29,335 bases of DNA from a virus: IMG/VR virus record IMGVR_UViG_3300021091_006069, positions 1 to 29,335 of that record; one strand, written 5' to 3'. Positions 1 through 7,497 of this stretch are shown in pieces. Within the stretch, counting starts at the first letter, position 1, and the number at the start of each line of letters is the position of its first letter. Under the pieces are notes generated by a model. The model made no database searches and was not told where the DNA came from. It saw only the letters and a program-made list of their open reading frames with translations. A program made the position numbers and the translations under genes.

Positions 1-2
1 GG

Positions 3-230
3 TATAAAAACAATAAACTCCACCGGGAAGATGGGCCTGCGGTTGAGTATGCTGATGGTAGTAAGCAGTGGTGGATAAACCATAAACAGTACCTCACAAT
101 TCCTAAATGGGCTGCAGCACTCTTTAAATACAAAGGCCTAACTCGCGAAACCTTAAAAGATATGGGTCGCGACTATAATACTCTTCTCAACACAGTTATT
201 AAATGGATGAAGAGTAAATATGGAAAATAA
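3..230 (+). CDS. 3' end of hypothetical protein with an HREDGPA-type repeat
   Basis: The open frame enters from the left edge and ends at TAA 228-230, giving 75 residues. It begins with one copy of a motif, LHREDGPAVEYADGSKQWW, that is familiar from many phage proteins in which it recurs in tandem ('HREDGPAxxxxdGxxxWyxnG'). The remaining 50 residues are basic and aromatic (IPKWAAALFKYKG, VIKWMKSKYGK) and I do not recognise a domain there. The repeat is predicted to form small beta hairpins; its function is unknown. Because the start lies outside the window, the total length and number of repeats cannot be judged. The gene converges on the minus-strand gene that ends at 404. Confidence 0.75.
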   Translation, partial: YKNNKLHREDGPAVEYADGSKQWWINHKQYLTIPKWAAALFKYKGLTRETLKDMGRDYNTLLNTVIKWMKSKYGK

Positions 231-275
231 CGATTCCCGCGTCCCCAGCCCGGACTTTTTTGGCCACGGCCACGA

Positions 276-407
276 GTGATCCAGACCCTTGCTATCGATA
301 ATATTATAAAGAGTGTCCTGAACAACAGTGATTACTCATCAGTTACTCACGCAACCGTTGCAGTTGGGCTGCTTGCTCGTGGGCGGCTTGGGTTTTGTAT
401 TACCTAA
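276..407 (+). CDS. Doubtful micro-ORF, 43 residues
   Basis: A GTG-initiated frame starts inside the stop of another tiny frame (220-279, ATG start, 19 residues), with a GTGA overlap; that tiny frame itself overlaps the end of the gene ending at 230. The peptide (IDNIIKSVLNNSDYSSVTH and then a small-residue segment ending GRLGFCIT) reads like protein but matches nothing I know. Its end overlaps the convergent gene at 404 by four bases. The chain of overlaps is the main support. It could equally be the non-coding tail between convergent genes. The interval 231-403 shows no other gene, tRNA or convincing terminator. Confidence 0.22.
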   Translation: MIQTLAIDNIIKSVLNNSDYSSVTHATVAVGLLARGRLGFCIT

Positions 408-1075
408 GCATCAGTAATTTGGTGTCTAATGGAATTATATATCATGTTATTGATATCTGCTGTGTTGGTTAATTTATTCTTTTTTGCTAAAACTCTGTAA
501 TAAACTATCATACTGCCAAAACGCTCATCCGAGACATGTTTGTAGTATGGTGCAATATTAGGTACAATTTCCGGTATATACTTTTTGTATAGCTCTTTTA
601 CCTTAAGTATGGCATATCTATCAGTAGTGTTCTCTATTCGTTTGAGAGTTTTAATGGCGTCCTTTAGAGGAATTTTTTCAAGATATATTTCTAATGCTAT
701 ATCCTCACCATGCTTGGAATATTGATATTGATGAACTACTTCATGGTAAACAACATAAAGCAGATAATCTAACGGTCCATGAAGAACAGTACTACTAATT
801 ATACAACAGTCAGTTTTACTTATTCCTAAAGCCCCTCTTAAGGGTTCAAACTTTATTGCGGGGCATCCTGATAATTCTATAAAACTTTTTATTTCTTTTA
901 TAATATTGTCTAACGGGGATGTGCTACGATCCGCCCAAAGTTTACTATATCTATCTTTTATGGCGCTTAAAAAAAGGTCTATACCCTCTACAGCAGAGTC
1001 TATATCTCTGCGCTCCACAACTAGATCATATTGTTTTAATAGTAAACTATTTTCCTCTTTAGTGATAGTATACAT
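404..1075 (-). CDS. Putative HExxH zinc metallopeptidase-like protein
   Basis: The product has 223 residues. Around residue 111 there is an HEVVHQYQ stretch, the HExxH pattern that binds zinc in gluzincin/SprT-like peptidases. It is preceded by a hydrophobic helix (YLLYVVYHEVVHQ), as expected for an active-site helix. The N-terminal third is charged and the C-terminal third helical. No third zinc ligand can be assigned with confidence, so catalytic activity is inferred. The ATG at 1075 lies 8 bases after a perfect TATAAATA on the minus strand, so unlike its replication-gene neighbours it is probably transcribed late. It lies downstream of queC with a 29-base gap. Family not recognised beyond the motif. 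Confidence 0.6.
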   Translation of the reverse strand: MYTITKEENSLLLKQYDLVVERRDIDSAVEGIDLFLSAIKDRYSKLWADRSTSPLDNIIKEIKSFIELSGCPAIKFEPLRGALGISKTDCCIISSTVLHGPLDYLLYVVYHEVVHQYQYSKHGEDIALEIYLEKIPLKDAIKTLKRIENTTDRYAILKVKELYKKYIPEIVPNIAPYYKHVSDERFGSMIVYYRVLAKKNKLTNTADINNMIYNSIRHQITDA

Positions 1076-1083
1076 ACTATAGT

Positions 1084-1091
1084 TATTTATA
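1084..1091 (-). promoter_or_regulatory. T4-type late promoter TATAAATA for the HExxH gene
   Basis: The minus strand reads TATAAATA, identical to the T4 late -10 consensus recognised by gp55-RNA polymerase. Eight bases separate it from the ATG at 1075. It is the only late-type promoter I find in the left minus-strand block. Confidence 0.65.
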
Positions 1092-1104
1092 ATATGTAAT
1101 ACAA

Positions 1105-1803
1105 TTAAGTGGAGAGAATAGACCTCCAGTCAATTGACTTTGAATAAAGAAGAGGATCCGGTAATCCTGCATCAATAAATCCCTTTAGTCTTAAAGAACA
1201 TGCAGTGCATTCACCGCACGCTTTTTCTTTACCCTCGTAGCATGTCCATGTTTTATCATATTCAACCCCTAAATCTAACCCCTTCTTAATTATATCACTC
1301 TTACTCATTTCAATGAGCGGGGCGCTAATTGTTATTTTATTTCTTCTATTGAGAATGTTTACCTTATTAACAGCCTCTAAAAACTCCTCTGATCCATCCC
1401 AATAGCCTGCAACAGAATCCGCTTGAGCTGCACCATAAAAAACTTCATGTGCACCAAAAGTTTCTGCGGCCGCTGATGCTATGGAAAGTAACATCATATT
1501 CCTAAACGGTACGTAGTTTACTGTTTGAGGGTCACCCATCACATCTTTTGCCCGCGCAACAGCTATATCATTATTTAATAATGAGGACTGTGTGGCAATA
1601 TCCTTAAAAAAGGTTACATCGACGGACTTTAATACTACCTTTTTAAGTTTGCTAGCGTGATATTTTGCATATTCATACTCCTTAATATGCCTCTGACCAT
1701 ACTTAAAAAATAATGCTAAGACCTCGTCATACTCCTTACAAGCCTGATACAGGAGTACGGTACTATCCATGCCTCCAGAAAAACTAATTACACATTTCGA
1801 CAT
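1105..1803 (-). CDS. queC: 7-cyano-7-deazaguanine (preQ0) synthase QueC
   Basis: QueC converts 7-carboxy-7-deazaguanine to preQ0 using ATP and ammonia. The 232-residue length is normal for the family. The PP-loop SGGMDST is at residues 9-15, the conserved NYVPFRN at about 96-102, and the zinc-binding cysteines at C186, C194, C197 and C200 (CGECTACSLR), so all key residues are present. There is no fused amidotransferase domain of the Gat-QueC type. The ATG overlaps the stop of the upstream 57-residue gene as TAATG, indicating translational coupling. With FolE, QueD and QueE elsewhere in the window the preQ0 route is complete. In phages this usually serves DNA modification that blocks host restriction enzymes; that role is inferred here. 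Confidence 0.95.
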   Translation of the reverse strand: MSKCVISFSGGMDSTVLLYQACKEYDEVLALFFKYGQRHIKEYEYAKYHASKLKKVVLKSVDVTFFKDIATQSSLLNNDIAVARAKDVMGDPQTVNYVPFRNMMLLSIASAAAETFGAHEVFYGAAQADSVAGYWDGSEEFLEAVNKVNILNRRNKITISAPLIEMSKSDIIKKGLDLGVEYDKTWTCYEGKEKACGECTACSLRLKGFIDAGLPDPLLYSKSIDWRSILST

Positions 1804-1976
1804 TATTTTTCTAATTCAGTAACCAGTTTGCTAAACATTTCCCAGATACTATTTTTTACAGCATTTTCACCACTTTTCTTTACTATAGCATCTAACACCT
1901 CCATAGGAACCTTGGTAACCAGTAGTTGTTTATTGTCATCATTAACAATTCTTAATTCAAGATATAGTTTTTTCAT
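1803..1976 (-). CDS. Small hypothetical protein, 57 residues, coupled to queC
   Basis: The frame runs from ATG at 1976 to TAA ending at 1803, where the stop shares its last A with the queC start (TAATG). The peptide starts MKKLYLELRIVNDDNKQ, carries a middle segment LLVTKVPMEVLDAIVKK and ends WEMFSKLVTELEK. It looks like two beta strands followed by helices and has no cysteines, signal or membrane segment. It sits 12 bases after the uvsX stop. The tight coupling suggests co-expression with QueC, but I do not recognise the family and cannot assign a role. Confidence 0.7.
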   Translation of the reverse strand: MKKLYLELRIVNDDNKQLLVTKVPMEVLDAIVKKSGENAVKNSIWEMFSKLVTELEK

Positions 1977-1988
1977 ATACAATATATA

Positions 1989-3137
1989 TTAACTATTTTC
2001 CTTTATTACTTCCACTGAAGTACTATTTAGATCTGAGGTATCTTTAGACAGATTATCGCTCTCGTCTGGTATTTCTTCATCTGTAATATTACCATAAGCC
2101 CACTTAAGATTAATAGCCTTTTCAAGTTCAGGGAGTATTTTATCCCACACTGATTTATTTTTACGCCAATTTTTGTAGTAACCTATTTTTTCGCCATTAG
2201 GGAATTGATAGGTAGATCCGGTCTGAATAATGGAGCCAAACCCTACAGCTAAATCAAGAAGACCGTAATATGTATCGAGCCCGGATTTAAAGCTGAGATA
2301 CATTTCAGTCTGCAGATATTGTTGAATAAACCTGTTTTTAACGGTAAGAGCTCTTAAGATCACCCCCGGGTAATTGCGCTGACCGACTACCAACTCACCG
2401 TCCGTCGTCTTTCCTTCATCTGACTTTTCAGGTTTACGGGCAAGTTGTACTGTAACCGACGGTAAATATACTACACTCTTACCGCCGGGCTGATTTTTAA
2501 TGATAGATTCATACATAGCCCCCGGGTCGTCGTAAGTATGATTTGTACATATAAAAGTTGTTTTGGTATAAGCTGATAGCTGGGTGCAAGTTCTTAGAAG
2601 AGTTTTAATAGATCTCGCCCGCGTTCCCATATCCATAGAAGTATTTTCCTTATCCATCCTATTAATGCTCAGTTCATTTTCTAAATTACCTAATGAATCA
2701 ATAGCTATAATAAATTTATCTTCTACACCTTGCTCTTTAGCTTTGGTTAAAAATTTATAAATAGAATTCCTTGTTTGTTCTATACTGAAGCACGGAACAT
2801 ATTTTACAGCGCTTGTATCTAAACCTAAATTTTCAGCTGTACTTTTATTGATAGCGTTTTCGGTATCAAAAATTACAGGAATAAGACCTTGTTTTTGTGC
2901 ATTAGCAAGGGTCTTCATTATAATATACGTTTTACCCGTCATCGACTCACCACAAATCATAGTAAGTTTATTTCTTGGTATACCTCCATATAATGAGCCG
3001 CTAATAATTGCATTAAGAGGCATCGAACCTGTATCGATCCACCCGTTCGATTTAGATATTGTATTTTTATCTAAAAAAGTAGCATACGGATTAACACTAT
3101 CAATTGCAACTAAAATTTTTTCAATCTCTTTGTCCAT
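1989..3137 (-). CDS. uvsX: RecA-like recombinase UvsX
   Basis: This 382-residue protein is the phage strand-exchange recombinase, which forms filaments on single-stranded DNA for recombination-dependent replication and repair. Walker A is GESMTGKT at residues 63-70, followed by a RecA-fold pattern with the acidic VIFDTENAI strand at about 88-96 and Walker B FIIAIDSLG with D147. The NQPGGKSVVYLPS stretch at about 223 matches the DNA-binding L2/QPGG region of UvsX and other RecA-family proteins. The C-terminal tail (about residues 350-382) is rich in Asp, Glu and Ser, an acidic tail like that of T4 UvsX (about 390 residues). It lies downstream of a 119-residue gene and a minus-strand terminator, so it probably has its own promoter in 3138-3173. 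Confidence 0.95.
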   Translation of the reverse strand: MDKEIEKILVAIDSVNPYATFLDKNTISKSNGWIDTGSMPLNAIISGSLYGGIPRNKLTMICGESMTGKTYIIMKTLANAQKQGLIPVIFDTENAINKSTAENLGLDTSAVKYVPCFSIEQTRNSIYKFLTKAKEQGVEDKFIIAIDSLGNLENELSINRMDKENTSMDMGTRARSIKTLLRTCTQLSAYTKTTFICTNHTYDDPGAMYESIIKNQPGGKSVVYLPSVTVQLARKPEKSDEGKTTDGELVVGQRNYPGVILRALTVKNRFIQQYLQTEMYLSFKSGLDTYYGLLDLAVGFGSIIQTGSTYQFPNGEKIGYYKNWRKNKSVWDKILPELEKAINLKWAYGNITDEEIPDESDNLSKDTSDLNSTSVEVIKENS

Positions 3138-3173
3138 ATATCATATAATAAAGATAATATTATATATTTCAAC

Positions 3174-3206
3174 ACAAAAAAACCCTCTCGTGGTCACGAG
3201 AGGGTA
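3174..3206 (-). terminator. Rho-independent terminator on the minus strand
   Basis: A perfect inverted repeat CCCTCTCGTG / CACGAGAGGG occupies 3183-3192 and 3195-3204; with a four-base loop it leaves a nine-pair GC-rich stem. On the minus strand it is followed directly by seven T residues (plus-strand A at 3176-3182). It ends transcription from the 119-residue gene at 3227-3586 and the polymerase gene above it, isolating uvsX. The plus strand has no T-run after the stem. It is the clearest intrinsic terminator in the window. Confidence 0.9.
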
Positions 3207-3226
3207 TACTGCTTAATTAATTTTTT

Positions 3227-3586
3227 TTATTCGTCAAATAACTTAATAACTTTAGGTTCCCCTTGAGGTGGGGATATTTCCGTAGCAGGAGCAACCTTTC
3301 TGTTAAGAATATTATTATATTGGGCAACCAACCGATCATCTAGTTGGAGATTAGTATTGATAGTAATAGAGTCTTTTCTAAATAACCAAGTTACCGGTCC
3401 TTCATTTTTGACAAATTCTTTAAAAAATAAAGGAATACTCTGTACATTAAGTTGTCCTTGCGGAGTGGGTTGGACGTAGATTTGTGCCGGGTCGTCCACG
3501 TGAAGATGCAGATCATCTTCTCCGCTTATCTTACCATAGATTGTTCTACCCGTCTTATCAATAAAAACAATTAGAGAATTATCCAT
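3227..3586 (-). CDS. Conserved-looking small phage protein between gp43 and uvsX
   Basis: The product has 119 residues, begins MDNSLIVFIDKTGRTIYGKI and appears rich in beta strands for its first 75 residues (LHLHVDDPAQIYVQ, PLFFKEFVKNEGPVTWLF). It ends in a short charged linker and the tail KVIKLFDE. I recognise no catalytic motif and no signal or membrane segment. The N-terminal half could be a small beta barrel, but that is only an impression. The C-terminal KLFDE loosely resembles short hydrophobic clamp-binding tails such as the polymerase's own DLFDL ending; this is speculative. A strong terminator follows it, and the gap of 37 bases from the polymerase stop suggests shared transcription with gp43 plus an AT-rich start region. 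Confidence 0.75.
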   Translation of the reverse strand: MDNSLIVFIDKTGRTIYGKISGEDDLHLHVDDPAQIYVQPTPQGQLNVQSIPLFFKEFVKNEGPVTWLFRKDSITINTNLQLDDRLVAQYNNILNRKVAPATEISPPQGEPKVIKLFDE

Positions 3587-3623
3587 ATACTATATATTAT
3601 ATAATTATACTTAAAATTCAACC

Positions 3624-6209
3624 CTATATTTTTAAAAGATCAAATAAATCTGTTTGAGCAGTCATAGCCGGAGATTTTAATTTCCAACCTACAGTCTCGT
3701 AAAAACGATCCATAACAGAGTAAATAATTTTTTCAAACATTTTTTCCCTATCTGGCTCGAGATCATCTTTAAATTCTTTAGGAAGATAATACTTGTAGCC
3801 TATAACGCTTAACCCAAATTTATTAGGCTGTTTCAAATAAAAATATCTAACCTTATCGCCTGATGATAGCGTTTCATACTGATTAGTAATACCGTATCTC
3901 TCTAATAGATTATTATAATAATATGCGGCCTTAACATGAACGGGCATACCTTTTACTGTTTCGAAACCATTCGATACATCGGCATACTTTTCATACCCGT
4001 TAATTCCCATTACAAACGCTATATCTTCTATGGGCAACTTCTTAAAAATATCATATGTCTCAGTAAACACACCGTTTGTTTTGTTTTCACTTTGAGTTGT
4101 TAACATTGTTTCAATAATCTTTTTTACATAAGGCTTGACAGGTTTAGGCATTGTAGTTCTGACTACCTCTACACCAGTATACTTAAACTTATTGCACGGA
4201 ATACCTTCATTATCCAATACATGAATGACATAACGTTTTTTTTGTAAAAAAAGACCTACATCAGCAATAGCCTCTCTCTTAAAAGCTAACCTGCAATCCT
4301 TGGACCGCAATACCCTGCTGCCCCACTCTTTGATACTGGTATTGAGCGTATCTTCTATACGTTGAACAATTTCATAGTATTCTTTAGTAATATTACCCTC
4401 TTCGTCTTTAAGTTTAATATTTAAATTATTCACAACCTGCTTAATACTAACATATGAACTATCAGTATCGTTGTAAATGATAGGCGATTTTTTTCGTACA
4501 TCTTCATCAGTAGTTTTACCATGGGTTTTGATAAAGTCTATAAGAAATTCATTCGATTGCTTAATAACTGCCTGGCCTGTAAGTGTGATTGAGCGTGCAA
4601 TATCGTCGTCACCTAAAGATGACTGCTTGTTGCCGAAATAGCCGTAAATTGAATTAATGAGAATTTTAATTGTAAATTGTTGTATGTTGAGATACTCAAT
4701 TGTTGTTTGCAACTTTTTATACTCTTCGCTATTCTTTTTTAGCTTTAACTGTTTTTGTTTAGCAGCTTTTAACAGAGCTTTAATTTCCACGCGTTTTTGA
4801 TAATATGAATCAACAATCTCCGGTACGATGCCTTTTTTCTTTTGTGAAAAAAGAACTAGCGCCTTTGATATTGATATCTCTTCGCTTTCAACAAATTTTA
4901 AAAATTTGTGCGGTTCTAATTTATATGTTTCACCATTAACGTGCTTGATTACTATTTCTTTATCAGATTTACTTATAATTTTACCTACTTTTGTCTCTGG
5001 CGATAAGTTCAATGATATCATTACGTTGGGGTACAGACTATTTGCATCAAAAGAAATGATGTGTTCTTGAAAGCCTTTTTGCGGCTCACCAACGTATGCA
5101 CCTTCATTTTTACCGTCCCCTGCGTCACGAATGAATGTGGGTATACGCAGCTCTTTATGTCTGGCTCTAATAGCACATAATCCGGTAATGATTGATAGAG
5201 AGCCTAGTGCTGATTCAAACGTGGTACACCCTGCATAAGCTAACATTCTAAGTAATTCGAGATATTTCAGCTTTTTCTCTAATCTAATAAGTAGATTGAC
5301 ATCTTGAATATTATAATCAACAAAAGTCTTCCAGTCCGAGTCAGCTAATTGGGCAAGATTTTGATCACCATAATCAATCTTATTCTCACCCAACTCAATC
5401 TCGCCTATAGTATCAAGCTTATAGCTTTCTCGCATACTCATACAAAAGCGCTTATAAATATCCAGATAATCAATACAAGCTATGCCGTCTATATGATATC
5501 TTTTTTGTTCCTTACCAAACTTACCTAATATGGTCCTAAAGTATACCCTACCGACAGGTGAGAGCTTGTTGGCTTTATTTTCACCGAGAACATTATTGAT
5601 ACGATTTATAAGATATGGTATATCGAAAAACTCACTATTATAACCCGAAAGGATGTCGGGTATATCCTTTTGAAAAAATTCAATAAATTTTTCAAGTAAT
5701 ATTGCCTCCGTGTCGCACCTAATGTAAGTAACATTTGGTTGAGTAGGCTTGTAGCTATTATTTAATCCCCATGTAGTGAACCTCTCACTTAAACTATCAT
5801 AAACAGTTATTACATTAATAGTATGGGATGCCTCATCGGGTATAGGAAATGAATCTGGTGAATATGTTTCAATATCTACAAATACCACCCGTATAGGGTA
5901 CTTAGTTGCTTTATCCGACTCAATATCTTTCCAATACGTATCTACTAAAAACTGCTGAGTCGCTGGTAGATTTTCAAACAACCGAACAACACCGCTATTC
6001 TTAATATACTTATTGCGGTCATAATGATTGCGAAACGACACCTTCTTGAGACCTGTGTTGTATATGCTTGTTAAGGTTGAATTAACATTAGTCTCAAGAC
6101 AAATATATGGTTCGTACGTACTATCATATGATGTCCTGTTGCCACACTCATCCCAGGTGTAGACACGCATCAACTGCTCATTAGGCAAATATACCGCATT
6201 TCTATACAT
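3624..6209 (-). CDS. 43: Family B replicative DNA polymerase gp43
   Basis: This is the phage replicative polymerase with 3'-5' proofreading. It has 861 residues against about 898 in T4. Exonuclease motif I is FVDIETYS (D112, E114), Exo II is YNSEFFD (D196) and Exo III is DYNIQDVNLL (D303). Polymerase motif A is FDANSLYPNV (D388), motif B is KILINSIYGYFGN at about 515-527 and motif C is YNDTDSSYVS (DTD 581-583); a KKRY motif follows at about 667. All catalytic carboxylates are present, so it should be active. The last residues, QTDLFDLLKI (852-861), look like a clamp-binding peptide, as known for T4 gp43. No intein or split is seen. Translation starts at ATG 6209. No clamp or clamp-loader gene lies next to it, unlike in T4. 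Confidence 0.97.
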   Translation of the reverse strand: MYRNAVYLPNEQLMRVYTWDECGNRTSYDSTYEPYICLETNVNSTLTSIYNTGLKKVSFRNHYDRNKYIKNSGVVRLFENLPATQQFLVDTYWKDIESDKATKYPIRVVFVDIETYSPDSFPIPDEASHTINVITVYDSLSERFTTWGLNNSYKPTQPNVTYIRCDTEAILLEKFIEFFQKDIPDILSGYNSEFFDIPYLINRINNVLGENKANKLSPVGRVYFRTILGKFGKEQKRYHIDGIACIDYLDIYKRFCMSMRESYKLDTIGEIELGENKIDYGDQNLAQLADSDWKTFVDYNIQDVNLLIRLEKKLKYLELLRMLAYAGCTTFESALGSLSIITGLCAIRARHKELRIPTFIRDAGDGKNEGAYVGEPQKGFQEHIISFDANSLYPNVMISLNLSPETKVGKIISKSDKEIVIKHVNGETYKLEPHKFLKFVESEEISISKALVLFSQKKKGIVPEIVDSYYQKRVEIKALLKAAKQKQLKLKKNSEEYKKLQTTIEYLNIQQFTIKILINSIYGYFGNKQSSLGDDDIARSITLTGQAVIKQSNEFLIDFIKTHGKTTDEDVRKKSPIIYNDTDSSYVSIKQVVNNLNIKLKDEEGNITKEYYEIVQRIEDTLNTSIKEWGSRVLRSKDCRLAFKREAIADVGLFLQKKRYVIHVLDNEGIPCNKFKYTGVEVVRTTMPKPVKPYVKKIIETMLTTQSENKTNGVFTETYDIFKKLPIEDIAFVMGINGYEKYADVSNGFETVKGMPVHVKAAYYYNNLLERYGITNQYETLSSGDKVRYFYLKQPNKFGLSVIGYKYYLPKEFKDDLEPDREKMFEKIIYSVMDRFYETVGWKLKSPAMTAQTDLFDLLKI

Positions 6210-6242
6210 GCTCTGTATAGTATAACTGCCCGATGCAAGACT

Positions 6243-7481
6243 TCAAGGATTATATCTCTTAAGATTAATCCTGCTTTTATTATCTCTTGCTTGAGTATAT
6301 AGCTCGAGGTAGCAATCAATATTTTTATCTTTCTCGAGAAATCTATCCTCAGCTACTGCTCGAGCATCTCTACTCTGTTTCATGTAGTGAGTTGTAGATT
6401 TAATAAGACGGTCAATTTGATCTACCATCTCACTACCGGTAGTGAATCTAATAGGAGCGTGTTTGTACGCTTGAATGTCTTGACAAACAGCCGGCATACC
6501 GAAACAACCAGCCTCAATATATTTGAGATCACTCTTAGCATTATTAAAATTATTATTCTGCAGAGGTGCTACCATTATGTTACACTTTAAATCATTAATT
6601 GCTTTTGGATATTCGTATAATCTTTTCCATGGATGAAATTCAATCTTACCTGCCTTAACCAGCGGTGTGAGAGGTAGCGGGTAGCCCCCTAAAAAGACCC
6701 ATTGATATTTGTCAATAGTTTTAGCTATAACATCACGAACATGTGCAAAATCATCGTTTTGATTTGTTCTGTTTTCAACATCAAAATGAGCGCCGGATCC
6801 AGGATAAAGAATGCGAGGTTTAATTTTCTTACCCACACAATATCTGTCGTAGATTTCTCTAACTTTACTATCTCTGTAGAGATTACCTATCCACCACTCT
6901 GGCGGAAAATTCGGTATAACTGTTATATTTTTATTTCCAGTTTTCTGTATATAATAGTCACGCATGAAATCACATGTAACAGTAACCTCATCACACATAG
7001 CCATTATTTCCTGCGAAATTTTTCTTATTTCAGGATTCACAAATGCGGGTTTAAATTTATTATAATCTGGAATATCCTCTGAAAAAATAATATCATCTAT
7101 TTCATAGATAATTCTAAATGAGTGCTTGCTTGCGAGCTGTCTTAAGTATCGTACAAACTCTCTTTGATGGGGCGTAGCCTGCCTCTGAATTCTAACTGAT
7201 TTGATACCAGCAAAATAACGCTCGTCTAAATTCATAACCGTAGAGCCGTGTACGATGTGTTTTTGATGAGCATTAAGGAGATGCTCTGGCCAAATCATTC
7301 GCCAAAAACCGCATCCGGAGTAATCTGCATAATAATTTAGTGATCGTGTTAAATCCTGTTCCGGCATTTTTAAAGGGGCGGGTGGAGGCGAAAGTATGTG
7401 CGCAGGCGGGGGCCCGTATGGGGATGCCGCAAAAGGAGAGTGAAACGGCTTAAGACTGTTGAACGGATCCGGAGAAAACAT
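6243..7481 (-). CDS. GT-B fold glycosyltransferase (GT4-like) in the replication module
   Basis: The product has 412 residues. The first 40 residues are Pro-rich low complexity (PYGPPPAHILSPPPAPL), probably a flexible tail. The rest resembles GT4-like (glycosyl transferases group 1) enzymes: an N-terminal half with YEIDDIIF at about 125, a linker TVIPNFPPEWW at about 187, and a C-terminal nucleotide-sugar-binding region with RILYPGSG, WVFLGGYPLP and the E-x7-E-like segment SDLKYIEAGCFGMPAV at about 330. The position is unusual, directly between gp43 and gp46 in the gap where T4 encodes clamp and clamp-loader genes. That makes DNA or modified-base glycosylation a possibility, as T4 alpha-glucosyltransferase lies near gene 47, but a virion or surface-sugar role is equally open. 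Sugar donor and acceptor are unknown. Confidence 0.8.
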   Translation of the reverse strand: MFSPDPFNSLKPFHSPFAASPYGPPPAHILSPPPAPLKMPEQDLTRSLNYYADYSGCGFWRMIWPEHLLNAHQKHIVHGSTVMNLDERYFAGIKSVRIQRQATPHQREFVRYLRQLASKHSFRIIYEIDDIIFSEDIPDYNKFKPAFVNPEIRKISQEIMAMCDEVTVTCDFMRDYYIQKTGNKNITVIPNFPPEWWIGNLYRDSKVREIYDRYCVGKKIKPRILYPGSGAHFDVENRTNQNDDFAHVRDVIAKTIDKYQWVFLGGYPLPLTPLVKAGKIEFHPWKRLYEYPKAINDLKCNIMVAPLQNNNFNNAKSDLKYIEAGCFGMPAVCQDIQAYKHAPIRFTTGSEMVDQIDRLIKSTTHYMKQSRDARAVAEDRFLEKDKNIDCYLELYTQARDNKSRINLKRYNP

Positions 7482-7497
7482 GTTTAAAATATGTAGT

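Noticed and set aside
261-272. Palindrome TGGCCACGGCCA as a terminator for the first gene
   Set aside because: The stem is five pairs with a two-base loop and has no T-run after it on the plus strand.
2848-3216. Plus-strand open frame antisense to uvsX, and similar long antisense frames in gp43, the GT gene, gp46 and PhoH
   Set aside because: They lie wholly within strongly supported genes on the other strand, lack protein-like composition and have no promoters or recognisable domains.
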